From Laccaria trichodermophora (taxonomy: Eukaryota > Basidiomycota > Agaricomycetes > Agaricales > Hydnangiaceae): a DNA stretch of 64,000 bases. A program made the position numbers and the translations under genes. This document shows, piece after piece, positions 33,255 to 44,981 of the stretch. The stretch covers positions 1,364,001-1,428,000 of the forward strand of contig JACTVC010000007.1 in NCBI GenBank assembly GCA_018417955.1, read 5' to 3'. Under the pieces are notes generated by a model, which was not told the origin of the DNA, searched no databases, and saw only the letters and a list, made by a program, of their open reading frames with translations. Positions within the stretch are counted from its first letter, which is position 1. Every line of letters begins with the position of its first letter.

Positions 33255-36200
33255 CTATGAAGCAGGGGACATACCAGATGAAGCTATCAGCCGAGGAGAC
33301 CTCCTGGTGCCAACTGTGAAGGGAGAGGGTGATCTGCCGCGGCGTGTTGCACGAACTGGCTTTGGAGCCAAATAGATTGGGGCCAGGCTCTCAGCTTGAA
33401 CCAAATTCGAAGGTTGAATTGGAGGCGAGCTCGAACCTTGCACAGCTGCCGATTGAATTGGAGCTGGGCTCAAAGCTTGCACCGGCGTCGGAGGAGCTGC
33501 TGATTGGATTGGGGCTGGGCTCGATGCTTGGACCGATTCCTCTGCTGATCTATCGGTGTTGATGCCAATATCCACAGTACCCTTCATCGTGTTGATGCCG
33601 ATATCGGCCGTCCCCTTCGTCGCATCGATCTGGGCGTCGGTCATGACTTTGCGTCCGAAATGGTTGAGGACAATTTGCTCCACAATCGTTTGTTGGTTAC
33701 CAAGTTTTATCTGACCCTCGGTAAGTGTCCTATATGATGTGGTCAGAGTCTCCTGTGCTTGCTTGGCCTGGTGGACTCAGTTCATAAGTTCGGCCATAGA
33801 CTTTTTGACCTGTTCTTGCAATGCGGCCGGCGTCACCTTCATCATATTCCTGACCTCCCCCTCAAAAGCTTCATGCTGAACCCTTATCGTGCACAAGTCC
33901 ATCTGATGGTCTTCGAGCCTGGCTTCGGCATCCTTCCACCGTGCTTGGTGAAGGTCTTCAAATCAGTCTATCCTCGCATTGTGTGCATTCATTCTTCTTT
34001 CCTCTTCGAACCACGACAATGTTTCCAATGTTTTGACTTGTTCAGCAAGACGATTGCCAGCAGATTCAACCTCTTGAAGTCTCCAGGTCATTTCTTCCAG
34101 GGAGGCCAGACATTCGCTGAGTGAAGTGGTGTTCACGAATGGGGGGAGAAGAGCGCTCAGGTCAATGCCAGTATGCTCTGACACGATGGTCAGCCGAGCG
34201 TGTTGTTCACGGAGAGTGTTTTGAATGTCGGTCTGATCTTGACCGAGTCTCGTAATCTCGTGCTGGATTGTATACATGTTGAATGCCGGTGGCAGACTGA
34301 GGGACCTGAAATCCACCTTCTTGATATGCAGTGCTGTATCAACTAAGTTTTTAAGCAAAGAAGTCTGATGAAAACATAAAAGAACTTACGATGAAGTTCT
34401 TGGGCATGAGGGGGACTGACGCGGTGTGAGTTCGAAACCGACTGCTTGGGCTGGGAAGGGAAGATGTCGACCGAGGCCGGAACGCTATTGGCTAAGATCC
34501 CCATGTCGTTGGCAGGAGCTGGGATCGGGCCAGGCATCAGGGCAGCAACATCTATGTTGGTTAGTAAGGAAAAACTAATTTGATAGTGTCTTACCTGACA
34601 ATTGGCTGAGGTCGGGCACAATGGGCATGGCAGCATTACCTGATGATTGCCTGAGGTCAGGCACGATGGGCGTTGCAGCAAAATCTAGCTTGGTTAGTAA
34701 AGAAAAACTGATTTGATTGAATCTTACCTGATGATTGCCCGAGGTCCCCTGTTGCTGATAATTGCCCGAAGTCGGCCACGATGGCTGATGATTGCCTGAG
34801 GTTTTGCCTGAGGTCCCCTGCTGCTGATAATTGCCTGAGGTCGGCCACGATGCCTGATGATTGCCCAAGGTTGGGCATGAGGGAAGCTAGGCTGGTTAGT
34901 AAGGAAAAACTGATTTGATAAACTCTTACCTGATAATTGCCCGATGTCAGGCATGGTGGGCATTTCATCCATGGCCAGACTCAACTTGGGTTGGACTGGG
35001 GGTGTTGGTGTTGGTCGTTCAATGACGATGGCTGGAGTTGCCTGCGCCTTGCCTTTGTCAGGTCAGGAGGAAGTACCGACCTCAGCCTCTACACCCGAGG
35101 TCATGTCCACCATCTCTGAATCCTCCTCCTTTATAGAATCGAAATCGAATGTCTCTCCCTCAGAAACCTCGGCCATTTCTACGTCCTGCCTCTTTGCCTT
35201 CTTGGGTTTTCGAACAAGAACACTTTCCTCCTCTCCCCCGTCCTCGGCTCCCTCTGCCATTTTGACATCCTCCGACTTCTTAGCCTTCGATTTCTTGGCT
35301 TTCTTCTTTCCCTTCTCTCCCCTGTCCTTGGCTTCTTCATCCTTCTTTGCCTTGCGCTTCTTGGTTTTCTTGACCACAATCTTCACTTCCTCTGCCTCCT
35401 CCCCCTCAGTCTTCTTCGAATCACCCCCTGCCTTGCTGCATTTCGTCTTGCCCATGTTGCAAGTGAAACAGGCGGCGAGCCCATCTCTGGCACTCTCTGT
35501 GCATGGGACGGTCTCTCTGTCCTTTCGTCTACTGCAGGCTACACAGGGCTTAACGGCAAGCTTGTATTCTCCCATTTCAATGGCCGTGTTCTGCTTATCA
35601 AGCTTCTCTGCCGATGCCTGGGCCCTCAGTGCCACCTTTGCAGCCGTCTCTGGGCTAACCCGAGGTGTTGCTTTGGACTTGGGCTTTACAGTTATCTCGA
35701 TGACCGGCTGTTGTTTCGACCTCGGCTTGGCAGTGTTGCCTGAGTTTCGTGCATTGGGCTTGGGCATTGTCTCCTTCAGCGTTGTCTCCTCAGCACTGCT
35801 TTCATCGATAAGCTGTGCACTGACGATGCGGGTCTTCCTCGGCCGATCGTCCAAGGAGTCCCCTCTCCTCTTTCTCCCACTGCTCGTGTCGGCCTCGGGT
35901 TTTGCTCGACTTCGTTGAGGTTTGGGCTCGGCTGGCTTCTTTTCTGGTGCTGGGCCGGCTTCTGGAGTTGATTGGCGTTGGGGAGCGTTTGGTATTGGGA
36001 CAGATGTGTCTGCTGATATTGGGGGCAATGAAGATTGGGCTGGGAGCAACAAATTCGGTATCGGGAGTGATGACGCTTGTGTGTCTGCCGATATTGGGGG
36101 TAGAGAAGATTCAGCTGGGAGTGACGAATTTGCCGATGTCGGAATGGTTGACGTAATGGGAGGAATGGGGGGAGAGGGGCCCTCGTAACTTTCCATGAAG

Positions 36201-36592
36201 AACGTAGGGGTGGTGGTGTGTGGGACTGCATAGAGTCTGCTCCAATTGACCGAGGGCCCCCCCATGACTCGCAACATGTTGGTGTATACCCAGATCCTTG
36301 CGGGATGGAGCCACTGGGATTCCTCACACCACAGCTGCTTGCCTGACAAAGTCTTTACCAATGTTACCTTGGTGAAACTAAGTGTCATTCAAGAAAATAT
36401 AAGGTAGTTACTTACAGCTTTCTCCCAGGCACGTGCTTCTAACGTCAGTCGGTTGGCGTCATTGGAATTCATAAGAGCCGTTTGATGTCGATTGAAGAAC
36501 CTCAGAAGTGATTCTGTTTGGAACCTAACATCGTCCAAAAACCCGGGGTCCAGATTGTGGGCTTTAGCTTCTATGGTAAGGGTGGAGGACAT
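33255..36592 (-). pseudogene. Six-exon gene for a ~1037-residue nuclear-type protein; frame complete except three TGA codons
   Basis: Exons 36592-36416, 36367-34930, 34886-34728, 34684-34595, 34551-34390 and 34342-33255 join in one frame (1038 codons, TAG stop). The four downstream introns are all phase 1. Residues 1-130 form a conserved N-terminus (SSTLTIEAKAHNLDPGFLDD; VKTLSGKQLWCEESQWLHPA). Then come P/S repeats (SLPPISADT) and, at about 334-370, a cysteine cluster (CVACSRRKD, then C, C..C and KTKC) like a variant Zn2Cys6. K/E-rich blocks, a PDLxQxSG repeat in exons 2-4 and a coiled-coil last exon follow. Stops at 35065, 33965 and 33779 are all TGA; the last two align with Arg in the paralogue at 27607. 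DNA binding is an inference from the Cys cluster. Confidence 0.65.
34390..34930 (-). repeat. Tandemly duplicated exon-intron units
   Basis: Introns at 34929-34887, 34727-34685 and 34594-34552 share GTAAGA, ATCAAAT.AGTTTTTC and TTACTAACC and end CTAG or ATAG. They separate exons that repeat (P/A)DLxQxSG. All are phase 1, so each extra unit keeps the frame. In exon 3 the coding repeat itself has four shorter internal copies. Confidence 0.8.
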
Positions 36593-36895
36593 TGGAGTTG
36601 GAACGGGACGAAGGATTAGAACGGGACAACGATGAAAGTTGAAGTCAAAAAGTTGTAAATGGAGTCACATGGTCGCATCAGACTAGTTGAGATCCACAGA
36701 ATGTTCCAAGGCCGATCATCAGTGGCTTTCCTTCCCACGGTTGAATTTTCAAGGGCCATCGCAACGCCGAACAAAACAATGGGTCTTTCTCTCGAACAAT
36801 GTTCACTACCAACTGCAATCCCTGGAAAAGCCATCTACTCCATGGCTGATATGTCTTTGACAAACCCAGGTAGGAGAATGTCTAATCATCCAGGC
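36593..36895. promoter_or_regulatory. Left part of a shared (bidirectional) promoter, split by a palindrome
   Basis: Together with 41156-41281 this is the only DNA between the start codons of the head-to-head genes at 36592 (-) and 41282 (+), about 430 bp once the 4.25-kb element is removed. No clear TATA box was seen; the role is inferred from position. Confidence 0.5.
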
Positions 36896-39800
36896 CACTA
36901 GTAGCTGCATTCTACATCGATGCATTTATGGCAGCTGCCGTGGCAAAACTTGATCAGCTACCGTGAATGAATGAAATGCATTTTCATTCAATACGGCACC
37001 CATTTCATTCAAGATAATTCATTCTGTTTCATTCATTCCTGGCGACGATTTCATTCAATCCTGGCAATGATTTCATTCATTCACGGCACCTGTTTCATTC
37101 AAGATAATTCATTCTGTTTCATTCCTTCCTGGCGACGATTTCATTCATTCCTGGCAATGATTTCATTCATTTCATTTCATTCATTCACGGCAACTACTTC
37201 ATTTTTTATTTCATTCCACCACGGCAACTGTTTCATTCATTGCTTTACAGTGGTTGTGCTCACTGTTGGTGACGACGTTGGGCATTGTTTTCAGGGTCCA
37301 GGGCGCATTTCCAAATAAGGAAATATGCGCTTTTTCCAAATGAAAAATAGCAATAAAATAGGGGAAAAATCAGAAAAGAATGGGGGATGGTGCTCACTGT
37401 TAGTGATGACATCAGGGTCTGTTTTCAGGGTCCAGGGTGCATTGCCAAATATGGTAGAATAGCTGGAAAATAGCCAAAAAATCAGAAAAAAATGGGGGAT
37501 GGTGCTTACTGTTGGTGATGACATTGGGGTTGTTTTCAGGGTCCAGGGTGCATTGCCAAATATGATAATATATCCAAAAAATAGCCAAAAATGTGGAAAA
37601 AAATGGCAGGGTGGTGCTCACTGGTGGTGATTACATTGGGGTTGTTTTCAGGGTCCAGAGCACATTTCCAAATATGGTAATATATCCAAAAATAGCCAGA
37701 AAATAGCAGAAAAATTGGAAAAAACATATGAATGGTGTACAGAACATCAGGCACTGCCTTCAGGGTCCATCCCAAAAGGGAAATATGACCTGGTTTGACT
37801 AAAAGTGAAGAAAAGCAAGATGAGAATGATTTTACCTATCAGGGTCCATGTAATGGGATGTTGGGATGATGGTCACATGACCCATTACCAAAAATGGTCA
37901 AAATGAAAGTTGTAGCCCTACACTGTAGCTTCCTGAATCTGTTTGAATTATGTTCTGAAGTGCTCCCATTGTGGAGATATGAGGTTAAGGAATTTCAAAA
38001 GCGTTGCTTTTTTTGGTTTTTGTGTTTTTCTCCATGAAAACAAAACCAAATAACATGATTTCAGTATATTTAGAAAGCTAAAAGAAAGGGCTACAATTAT
38101 TGTATCGTGGGAAAAATGACCAAAAAAGGAAGGTGCATGCCCTACAGATATAGACTACATAGTTTACTGATACACTATAAAAGACTACAAAAGTCAAAAT
38201 TCTGATACATACAAAAGACTACAAAAGTTTATAGACTATAAAAGTCAGACCCAGACTACAAAAGCTTGGACTTAGACTACAAAGTTTGTAGTGTGCGCTT
38301 TTTCATTAGAAAAGTTTGTACTGTCTGCTTTTTGAGACTACAAAAGTTTGTAGTGTGCGCTTTTTCATTAGAAAAGTTTGTACTGTCTGCTTTTTGAGAC
38401 TACAAAAGTTTGTAGTGTGCGCTTTTTCATTAGAAAAGTGTGTAGTATCCACTTTTTGAGACTACAAAAGTTTGTAGTGTGCGCTTTTTCATTAGAAAAG
38501 TTTGTAGTATCCGCTTTTTGTCATTACAAAAATTTGTAGTGTGTGCTATTTCATTAGAAAAGTTTGTATTGTCCGCTTTTTGAGACTACAAAAGTTTGTA
38601 GTGTCCGCTTTTTCATTTAAAAAAGTATGTAATTGACATGTAGTTTATGGTGTCCTTGGACCTATCTATGTTGGGGGATGAGGTTGAAGGATTGCCATTG
38701 TATTGCCAGTGCTGCAGCATTAGTTTTTGACATCATGCACAAGTTGTCTTGCACATCAGGAAAGGCCATTCTAAGCCTTTCATATTGATACCTGCTGTCC
38801 AATCTGAAAAGATAATTGTAAGCTCATGTGGGGATATGCTGAAGGATTGACATGACTGTACATATTGCTATGCCACATCAGCAGTTTCTCACATCATGCC
38901 CAAGTTGGCTTTCAGCTAGAGGAGGCTATTCATGTTGATATCTACTCAATAAATGGTCAACTTACAACATGACCTGACTTGAAGACACCTCCAAGGATGG
39001 ATCAGCCCATCATCAAAAGCCAAGTTGGTCATGATGTCAAAAACTGGTGATTTTATGTCAATCCCTCAGTGATACCCCCACATGAATGTATCAAAGTTGA
39101 CTATGTTTCAGACAGGCCAGTAGCTATTAATGTGAAAGCGGACAGAATGAAAGGTAATTTGGTCATAATGTCAAAAAACTGGAGATGTCATGTCAATTTT
39201 TCAGCCATATCCCCACATGAACTGATAATTGTGTTTTATGATAGGACAGTAGGTATCAATATGAAAGGCTTAGAATGGCCTTTCCTGATGTGCAAGACAA
39301 CTTGTGCATGATGTCAAAAACTAATGCTGCAGCACTGGCAATACAATGGCAATCCTTCAACCTCATCCCCCAACATAGATAGGTCCAAGGACACCATAAA
39401 CTACATGTCAATTACATACTTTTTTAAATGAAAAAGCGGACACTACAAACTTTTGTAGTCTCAAAAAGCGGACAATACAAACTTTTCTAATGAAATAGCA
39501 CACACTACAAATTTTTGTAATGACAAAAAGCGGATACTACAAACTTTTCTAATGAAAAAGCGCACACTACAAACTTTTGTAGTCTCAAAAAGTGGATACT
39601 ACACACTTTTCTAATGAAAAAGCGCACACTACAAACTTTTGTAGTCTCAAAAAGCAGACAGTACAAACTTTTCTAATGAAAAAGCGCACACTACAAACTT
39701 TTGTAGTCTCAAAAAGCAGACAGTACAAACTTTTCTAATGAAAAAGCGCACACTACAAACTTTGTAGTCTAAGTCCAAGCTTTTGTAGTCTGGGTCTGAC

Positions 39801-41148
39801 TTTTATAGTCTATAAACTTTTGTAGTCTTTTGTATGTATCAGAATTTTGACTTTTGTAGTCTTTTATAGTGTATCAGTAAACTATGTAGTCTATATCTGT
39901 AGGGCATGCACCTTCCTTTTTTGGTCATTTTTCCCACGATACAATAATTGTAGCCCTTTCTTTTAGCTTTCTAAATATACTGAAATCATGTTATTTGGTT
40001 TTGTTTTCATGGAGAAAAACACAAAAACCAAAAAAAGCAACGCTTTTGAAATTCCTTAACCTCATATCTCCACAATGGGAGCACTTCAGAACATAATTCA
40101 AACAGATTCAGGAAGCTACAGTGTAGGGCTACAACTTTCATTTTTGACCATTTTTGGTAATGGGTCATGTGACCATCATCCCAACATCCCATTACATGGA
40201 CCCTGATAGGTAAAATCATTCTCATCTTGCTTTTCTTCACTTTTAGTCAAACCAGGTCATATTTCCCTTTTGGGATGGACCCTGAAGGCAGTGCCTGATG
40301 TTCTGTACACCATTCATATGTTTTTTCCAATTTTTCTGCTATTTTCTGGCTATTTTTGGATATATTACCATATTTGGAAATGTGCTCTGGACCCTGAAAA
40401 CAACCCCAATGTAATCACCACCAGTGAGCACCACCCTGCCATTTTTTTCCACATTTTTGGCTATTTTTTGGATATATTATCATATTTGGCAATGCACCCT
40501 GGACCCTGAAAACAACCCCAATGTCATCACCAACAGTAAGCACCATCCCCCATTTTTTTCTGATTTTTTGGCTATTTTCCAGCTATTCTACCATATTTGG
40601 CAATGCACCCTGGACCCTGAAAACAGACCCTGATGTCATCACTAACAGTGAGCACCATCCCCCATTCTTTTCTGATTTTTCCCCTATTTTATTGCTATTT
40701 TTCATTTGGAAAAAGCGCATATTTCCTTATTTGGAAATGCGCCCTGGACCCTGAAAACAATGCCCAACGTCGTCACCAACAGTGAGCACAACCACTGTAA
40801 AGCAATGAATGAAACAGTTGCCGTGGTGGAATGAAATAAAAAATGAAGTAGTTGCCGTGAATGAATGAAATGAAATGAATGAAATCATTGCCAGGAATGA
40901 ATGAAATCGTCGCCAGGAAGGAATGAAACAGAATGAATTATCTTGAATGAAACAGGTGCCGTGAATGAATGAAATCATTGCCAGGATTGAATGAAATCGT
41001 CGCCAGGAATGAATGAAACAGAATGAATTATCTTGAATGAAATGGGTGCCATATTGAATGAAAATGCATTTCATTCATTCACGGTAGCTGATCAAGTTTT
41101 TTTATGGCAGCTGCCATAACTACATCATATAATTGGCAGCTACCAGTC
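36896..41148. mobile_element. 4.25-kb palindromic (foldback) element
   Basis: Arms of about 1.9 kb are inverted copies: positions x and 78045-x pair from about 36930 to 38810, with identical translated frames in both arms. The TIRs are CACTAGTAGCTGC at the left and GACTGGTAGCTGCC (inverted right), with GGCAGCTGCC inside. A 7-bp direct repeat TCCAGGC flanks (36889-36895, 41149-41155). Arm contents, outside in: ATTTCATTC repeats (36965-37230), four ~125-bp units with CAGGGTCCAGGGTGCATTG (37240-37760), the GTTGTAGCCCT module (37860-38140), and the TAGTGTGCGCTTTTTC minisatellite (38150-38640). The centre (38815-39230) is diverged. No protein is encoded. Confidence 0.88.
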
Positions 41149-41281
41149 TCCAGGCAACCATTGTCACTAATTCTTTTGGAGCAGAAATTGTAATGAAAGA
41201 CTTGGAGCATAGGGAGGTGCAGGAAGGTATCTAGTTTGGGCTTTTGCTTACCAACACCGTTACAACCCTGCCTTCTCAGAA

Positions 41282-42779
41282 ATGGCCCAGACTGACCAAC
41301 CTTCAATCATTATTGGTCGAACAGACCTACCAAACGACGATGGAATGCAGCCCACTGAACAAGCAATGGATGTCGACGTTCATAGCCTTACCCAACGTAA
41401 GTCGATAGGCCAAGCTTTAGAGATTGATATTAATGTGGCCTTCATTAGACTGTCAAGACAGTCAATCGATGTCCATTGATGTGACTGCGTCTCACCCGGC
41501 CCCGACATTCGACAAATCTATTTTCAATTTTCAAATGCCTGCCAAGTCTTCCATTTCTGCAAAGGCCAGAGACATTAATTTCGATCGGTCCATATTCGAT
41601 TTTACAACGCCCACGGTGTCTTCCTCCCCCCCGTCCATCTTCAACTTTCAGAAACCCATCATCACTGCCGAGGCCAAAGACCTTGCTTTCGATCGTTCCC
41701 TATTTGATTTTACGAAGCCCACACTGTCTTCCCCTTCCCCCCCGAGCTCGGGCATAATGCCCACTGGTCATGAACCCTTCGATCGGGCCATATTCAATTT
41801 TGACGAACCCAAAGGGTTTTCCCTGGCTAAAGATGTCAGTTTGGACTGGGCGATGTTTGATTTTAAGAAGGCCACGCAGTCGATCTTTGATTTTCAGAAG
41901 CCTGGAATGCCCTCAGCCTCAGGCTCTCATTTTTCCTTTGAATTCCAAAAGCCTGACGTGATCTCGGGTTTGTACATCTCGTCTTCACATTCAAAAAAAG
42001 CATTTAGCTTACCCAACGTCACAGATGTGGACAATTCGGTCTTCTCATTTCAACCATCTTCCGCTGCCTCAAGCAGCCAGAAGCCAGCCAGAGGAAACCC
42101 TGGGTCACGTACAAAGCACAATCGCCATCTTGCCAACCCAGGTTTATGGCCCCCAAACGAGCCCGAGGAAAGCCTGGGTCCGATTGAAAGCACGAGGGCC
42201 ATCGTACCAACTGCCTTTGGTCAGGCCATGGCATATGTTCCATACCCGATCTTCATCCACACACATCGTCGGTTAGGACCCTGCCCACCACGTTCAACCA
42301 AATTGGTACAGTTAGATTCCAATTCCCGACGTGCGAGGGGGTTGTATCGAAACTTCGATCTCCGTGCCCGGTGGGAAAATTCCTCTATCGACAAGAGCTT
42401 TGGTGACATGATAGAGGGATTCACCAAAGTCTGGGAAAGGGTCACTGACCCAGATCCTTCACCCGATCCCGTACTCCGAGACATGCAGGCCAAACTGGAT
42501 GAGCAAGACTCTCAAGAACTCACCCACGATGATGACCACGACGATGTTATGTATTCTCTTTCTGGCCATATTCACCAGGAGGCGGTCAGATCTCTGCCTG
42601 AAAACATCATGACGACCAGCCATTATAGGTATATTCTAACTCGAATGAGGAGGGATAAAGAAAGGTTGCTTGAACAGATTGAAACCGATTGTGATATTTT
42701 AGCAGCATTGGATGCAACGTTACTTTCACTAAAACCTTTTGTAACGAACAAGGGGAAGGCGCGGGACTGGGGTGAATAA
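41282..42779 (+). CDS. 481-residue protein with F-x-F repeats and a conserved C-terminal domain
   Basis: Two exons, 41282-41396 and 41449-42779, are joined by a 52-base GTAAGT..CATTAG intron and give an intact 481-codon frame. Start context CAGAAATGGCC is favourable. Residues about 59-240 carry nine copies of (F/L)D(K/R/W)(S/A)(I/L/M)F(N/D)F..P, e.g. FDKSIFNFQMP, FDRSIFDFTTP and FDRAIFNFDEP, in disordered S/P linkers. Residues about 310-481 form the part shared with the remnant at 23869-24423 (RARGLYRNFDL, TSHYRYILTRMRRDKERL), probably helical. It is head to head with the 33255-36592 gene, suggesting co-regulation before the palindrome inserted. Function unknown; the motif array could be a short linear binding motif set. 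Confidence 0.75.
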
Positions 42780-44880
42780 GTACAATTATGTACATTTTGC
42801 AATTATGAACTCGGTCTTAAACCCCAACACGAAATGAATTGACATTGTTCTAATTGAAGAAGGCAAAAAGATCTAAACTACTGTTTCATGGATCGGTGAT
42901 ACGCTTTGCACGGGGATGAACGTGAAAGTGCGAAACACGCAAACAAGGATCAAGCGCGTCGGGGGAAAACCCTAAAACACCTAACACTCACTCACACACA
43001 CACACACACTATCACAATCTCAGTGCAAGAGTTCGAGGGCCTTTGGTATTAAGAAATACCACTTTTGTCTTCTTAGGTTTAATTCTCAAGAGTTTTCGTT
43101 CAAAATTGGGTTTTTATTATAAGGTGTGGTTTAGAATAGTTCAATAGAACAAAGTATATCTTTCTGGGAGCTTGGTTTCTTAAATGCAAAGTTCTTTAAT
43201 CACAGTTTCTTTTATTAACACAAAACATGACTTTAATTGACTTTTATGACTCCCGTGAGTTTTTATTATGTCACTATGCTCCAAAACCAAGTGTACGAGT
43301 ACGCTGCCTCGTCTAAAATGATACTGTGTCTTTAAAACCTCTTATTCAAAGCCTCCAAGTAAGTTGACTCCCAAGCACGCTGGCTTCGTTCACACTGTAC
43401 TTATCTGACCACGAAGAAATCTCCTTTTAATTGATTACAACTGTCCACCTCCTAAGTCTCTACTTGGAGTGCAACTAGCTGGTCAACGGGGGACGATTGC
43501 TTCCTTTTGACCTGCTAGCGCGCTCCTTATATACTCCAGGATCCCCTATCTACGTTTTACATGTGTTTTAATGCGGGATACTTCGGTCCGAATTACAAAT
43601 ATGAATTTTAATGAACGTGTGGTATATTTTGTAGTCTATCTCTGTGAACACTACAGATTTTTGTAGTGTCGCGTCTTTCATTTTCAAACGCATCAGTGTT
43701 TGATGCGTATGCGGAGTTAGCCAACGTAGCTATTCTTAGCTTGGCATGATCTCGCGTGTTTCTTTCTATGGCCTGGTTTACCGGTTTGACAGATGACATC
43801 ACAAAATGATTAACGTTTCCTGATGTGTTGATGCGCACGCGTACGCGTTTACCAATAGTCTTCGGTCTTCCGTCGTTTCCGAGTTTTTTTAATTAAAATG
43901 CCTTGTCTTGGCTCGTCTTTTCATTACGGAGGTCGGGAGACACTCCGAAGATGTTTTCAAATGTCTTTTCTTATGTTTGTACTTGTGACGTTCAGACGCA
44001 TCAGTCTTTGATGCGTACGCGGGAACTGCCGTACATGACTTTCTGAATGGCCGTGAGCCACGCTAAGTCTCCGTACGTTTACGGTTTAGGCATAATTTAG
44101 TCTTCTCAATATTTCAGACATGCCGTTTAGGCGTCTAAGTCGTCTTTTCTGTATTTCTTGTATAAACACGAGTTTTTCACAATAAATCCATTATGTGTTT
44201 CTAAACCCTTTAGTAGTAATGCAATTCTTCTCCCTGCGTTGGGTGTTTACTCTAGAACCTCTTTGTGCTCTATTTCATGGTAGGTGAATCTTAGATAGGA
44301 TCCAAGTATAATGTCACGACGCGTACTGCTGCCAGTTCCAAGGCCTTCGTCCTATTTTCAGATTCCACGCATTTGCATTTTTAATCAACTGCGCCGGGTA
44401 TGCGCATTGACTCTTTGTATCATTGCAATTGTACGTAGTGTATTTATTAGAGATGACCTTTAGCGGTAAAATCATTAAAATCGAATTTTATACGGGTGAA
44501 ATGGTTTCATCCGTATCATCTCCCCCCCACTATAATACTGACCGTCCTCGGTCATTGCAAGATTCCCTTCTGAGGACGTCTTTCTCTGGACTTTGTCTTG
44601 TGGTTCACACATTTTCATATTGTAGCGACGGATCGCCAAGATTTTCCAGGATCGACTGACATACGACTGACAATTTCTGAAGTTGTCAATGTCCGCCACA
44701 CCGACGTTTTACCCGTTATAGTATGCATCTCACACACGTCAAGCCAAAAGCCTCCGAAAATTCTATTTTTAGACACAAGCGCCCAATAGACTTTTTTAAA
44801 ACTTTGGGATTCTCAATGATTCGCAGGAACCGCAACAAATCGGACACGGAGCTCCTCTGGAACTCAGGGACCTTTCTGTT
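42780..44880. other. Intergenic region, no gene seen
   Basis: Holds a CA microsatellite (about 42990-43010) and a small piece of the TTTGTAGTGT minisatellite (43625-43670). No long frame and no LTR-like direct repeats were found. CpG-containing words (ACGCGTACGCG, TGATGCGTACGCGG) are frequent here and at the next gene, unlike the surrounding repeats. Confidence 0.4.
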
Positions 44881-44890
44881 TTTCTCGTGC

Positions 44891-44898
44891 TATAAAGG
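44891..44898 (+). promoter_or_regulatory. TATA-box candidate
   Basis: TATAAAGG lies 91 bases before the ATG at 44982, with a pyrimidine-rich leader (TCTTTTCTC, TTCTTTTCAC) between them. Confidence 0.45.
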
Positions 44899-44981
44899 AG
44901 AGTCCCTTTTTGGACGTCTTTCTTTTCTCAAAGTTCCTTTTCTTCTTTTCACATTCCCCACTGCTTTCTGCTCGCTTTGCC

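Noticed and set aside
33255..36592. TGA as a recoded sense codon (selenocysteine or reassigned)
   Set aside because: The 41282 and 44982 genes contain no TGA inside their frames, the 13274 gene ends on TGA, and TGAs align with Arg in a paralogue. CGA to TGA mutation is simpler.
37240..37760. CRISPR-like array in the palindrome arm
   Set aside because: Units of about 125 bp are contiguous diverged tandem repeats without unique spacers, in a eukaryotic genome.
36912..41126. CTACATC as the target duplication of the first palindrome
   Set aside because: The inverted repeat extends beyond it to CACTAGTAGCTGC/GCAGCTACCAGTC, and TCCAGGC fits exactly outside that extended terminus.
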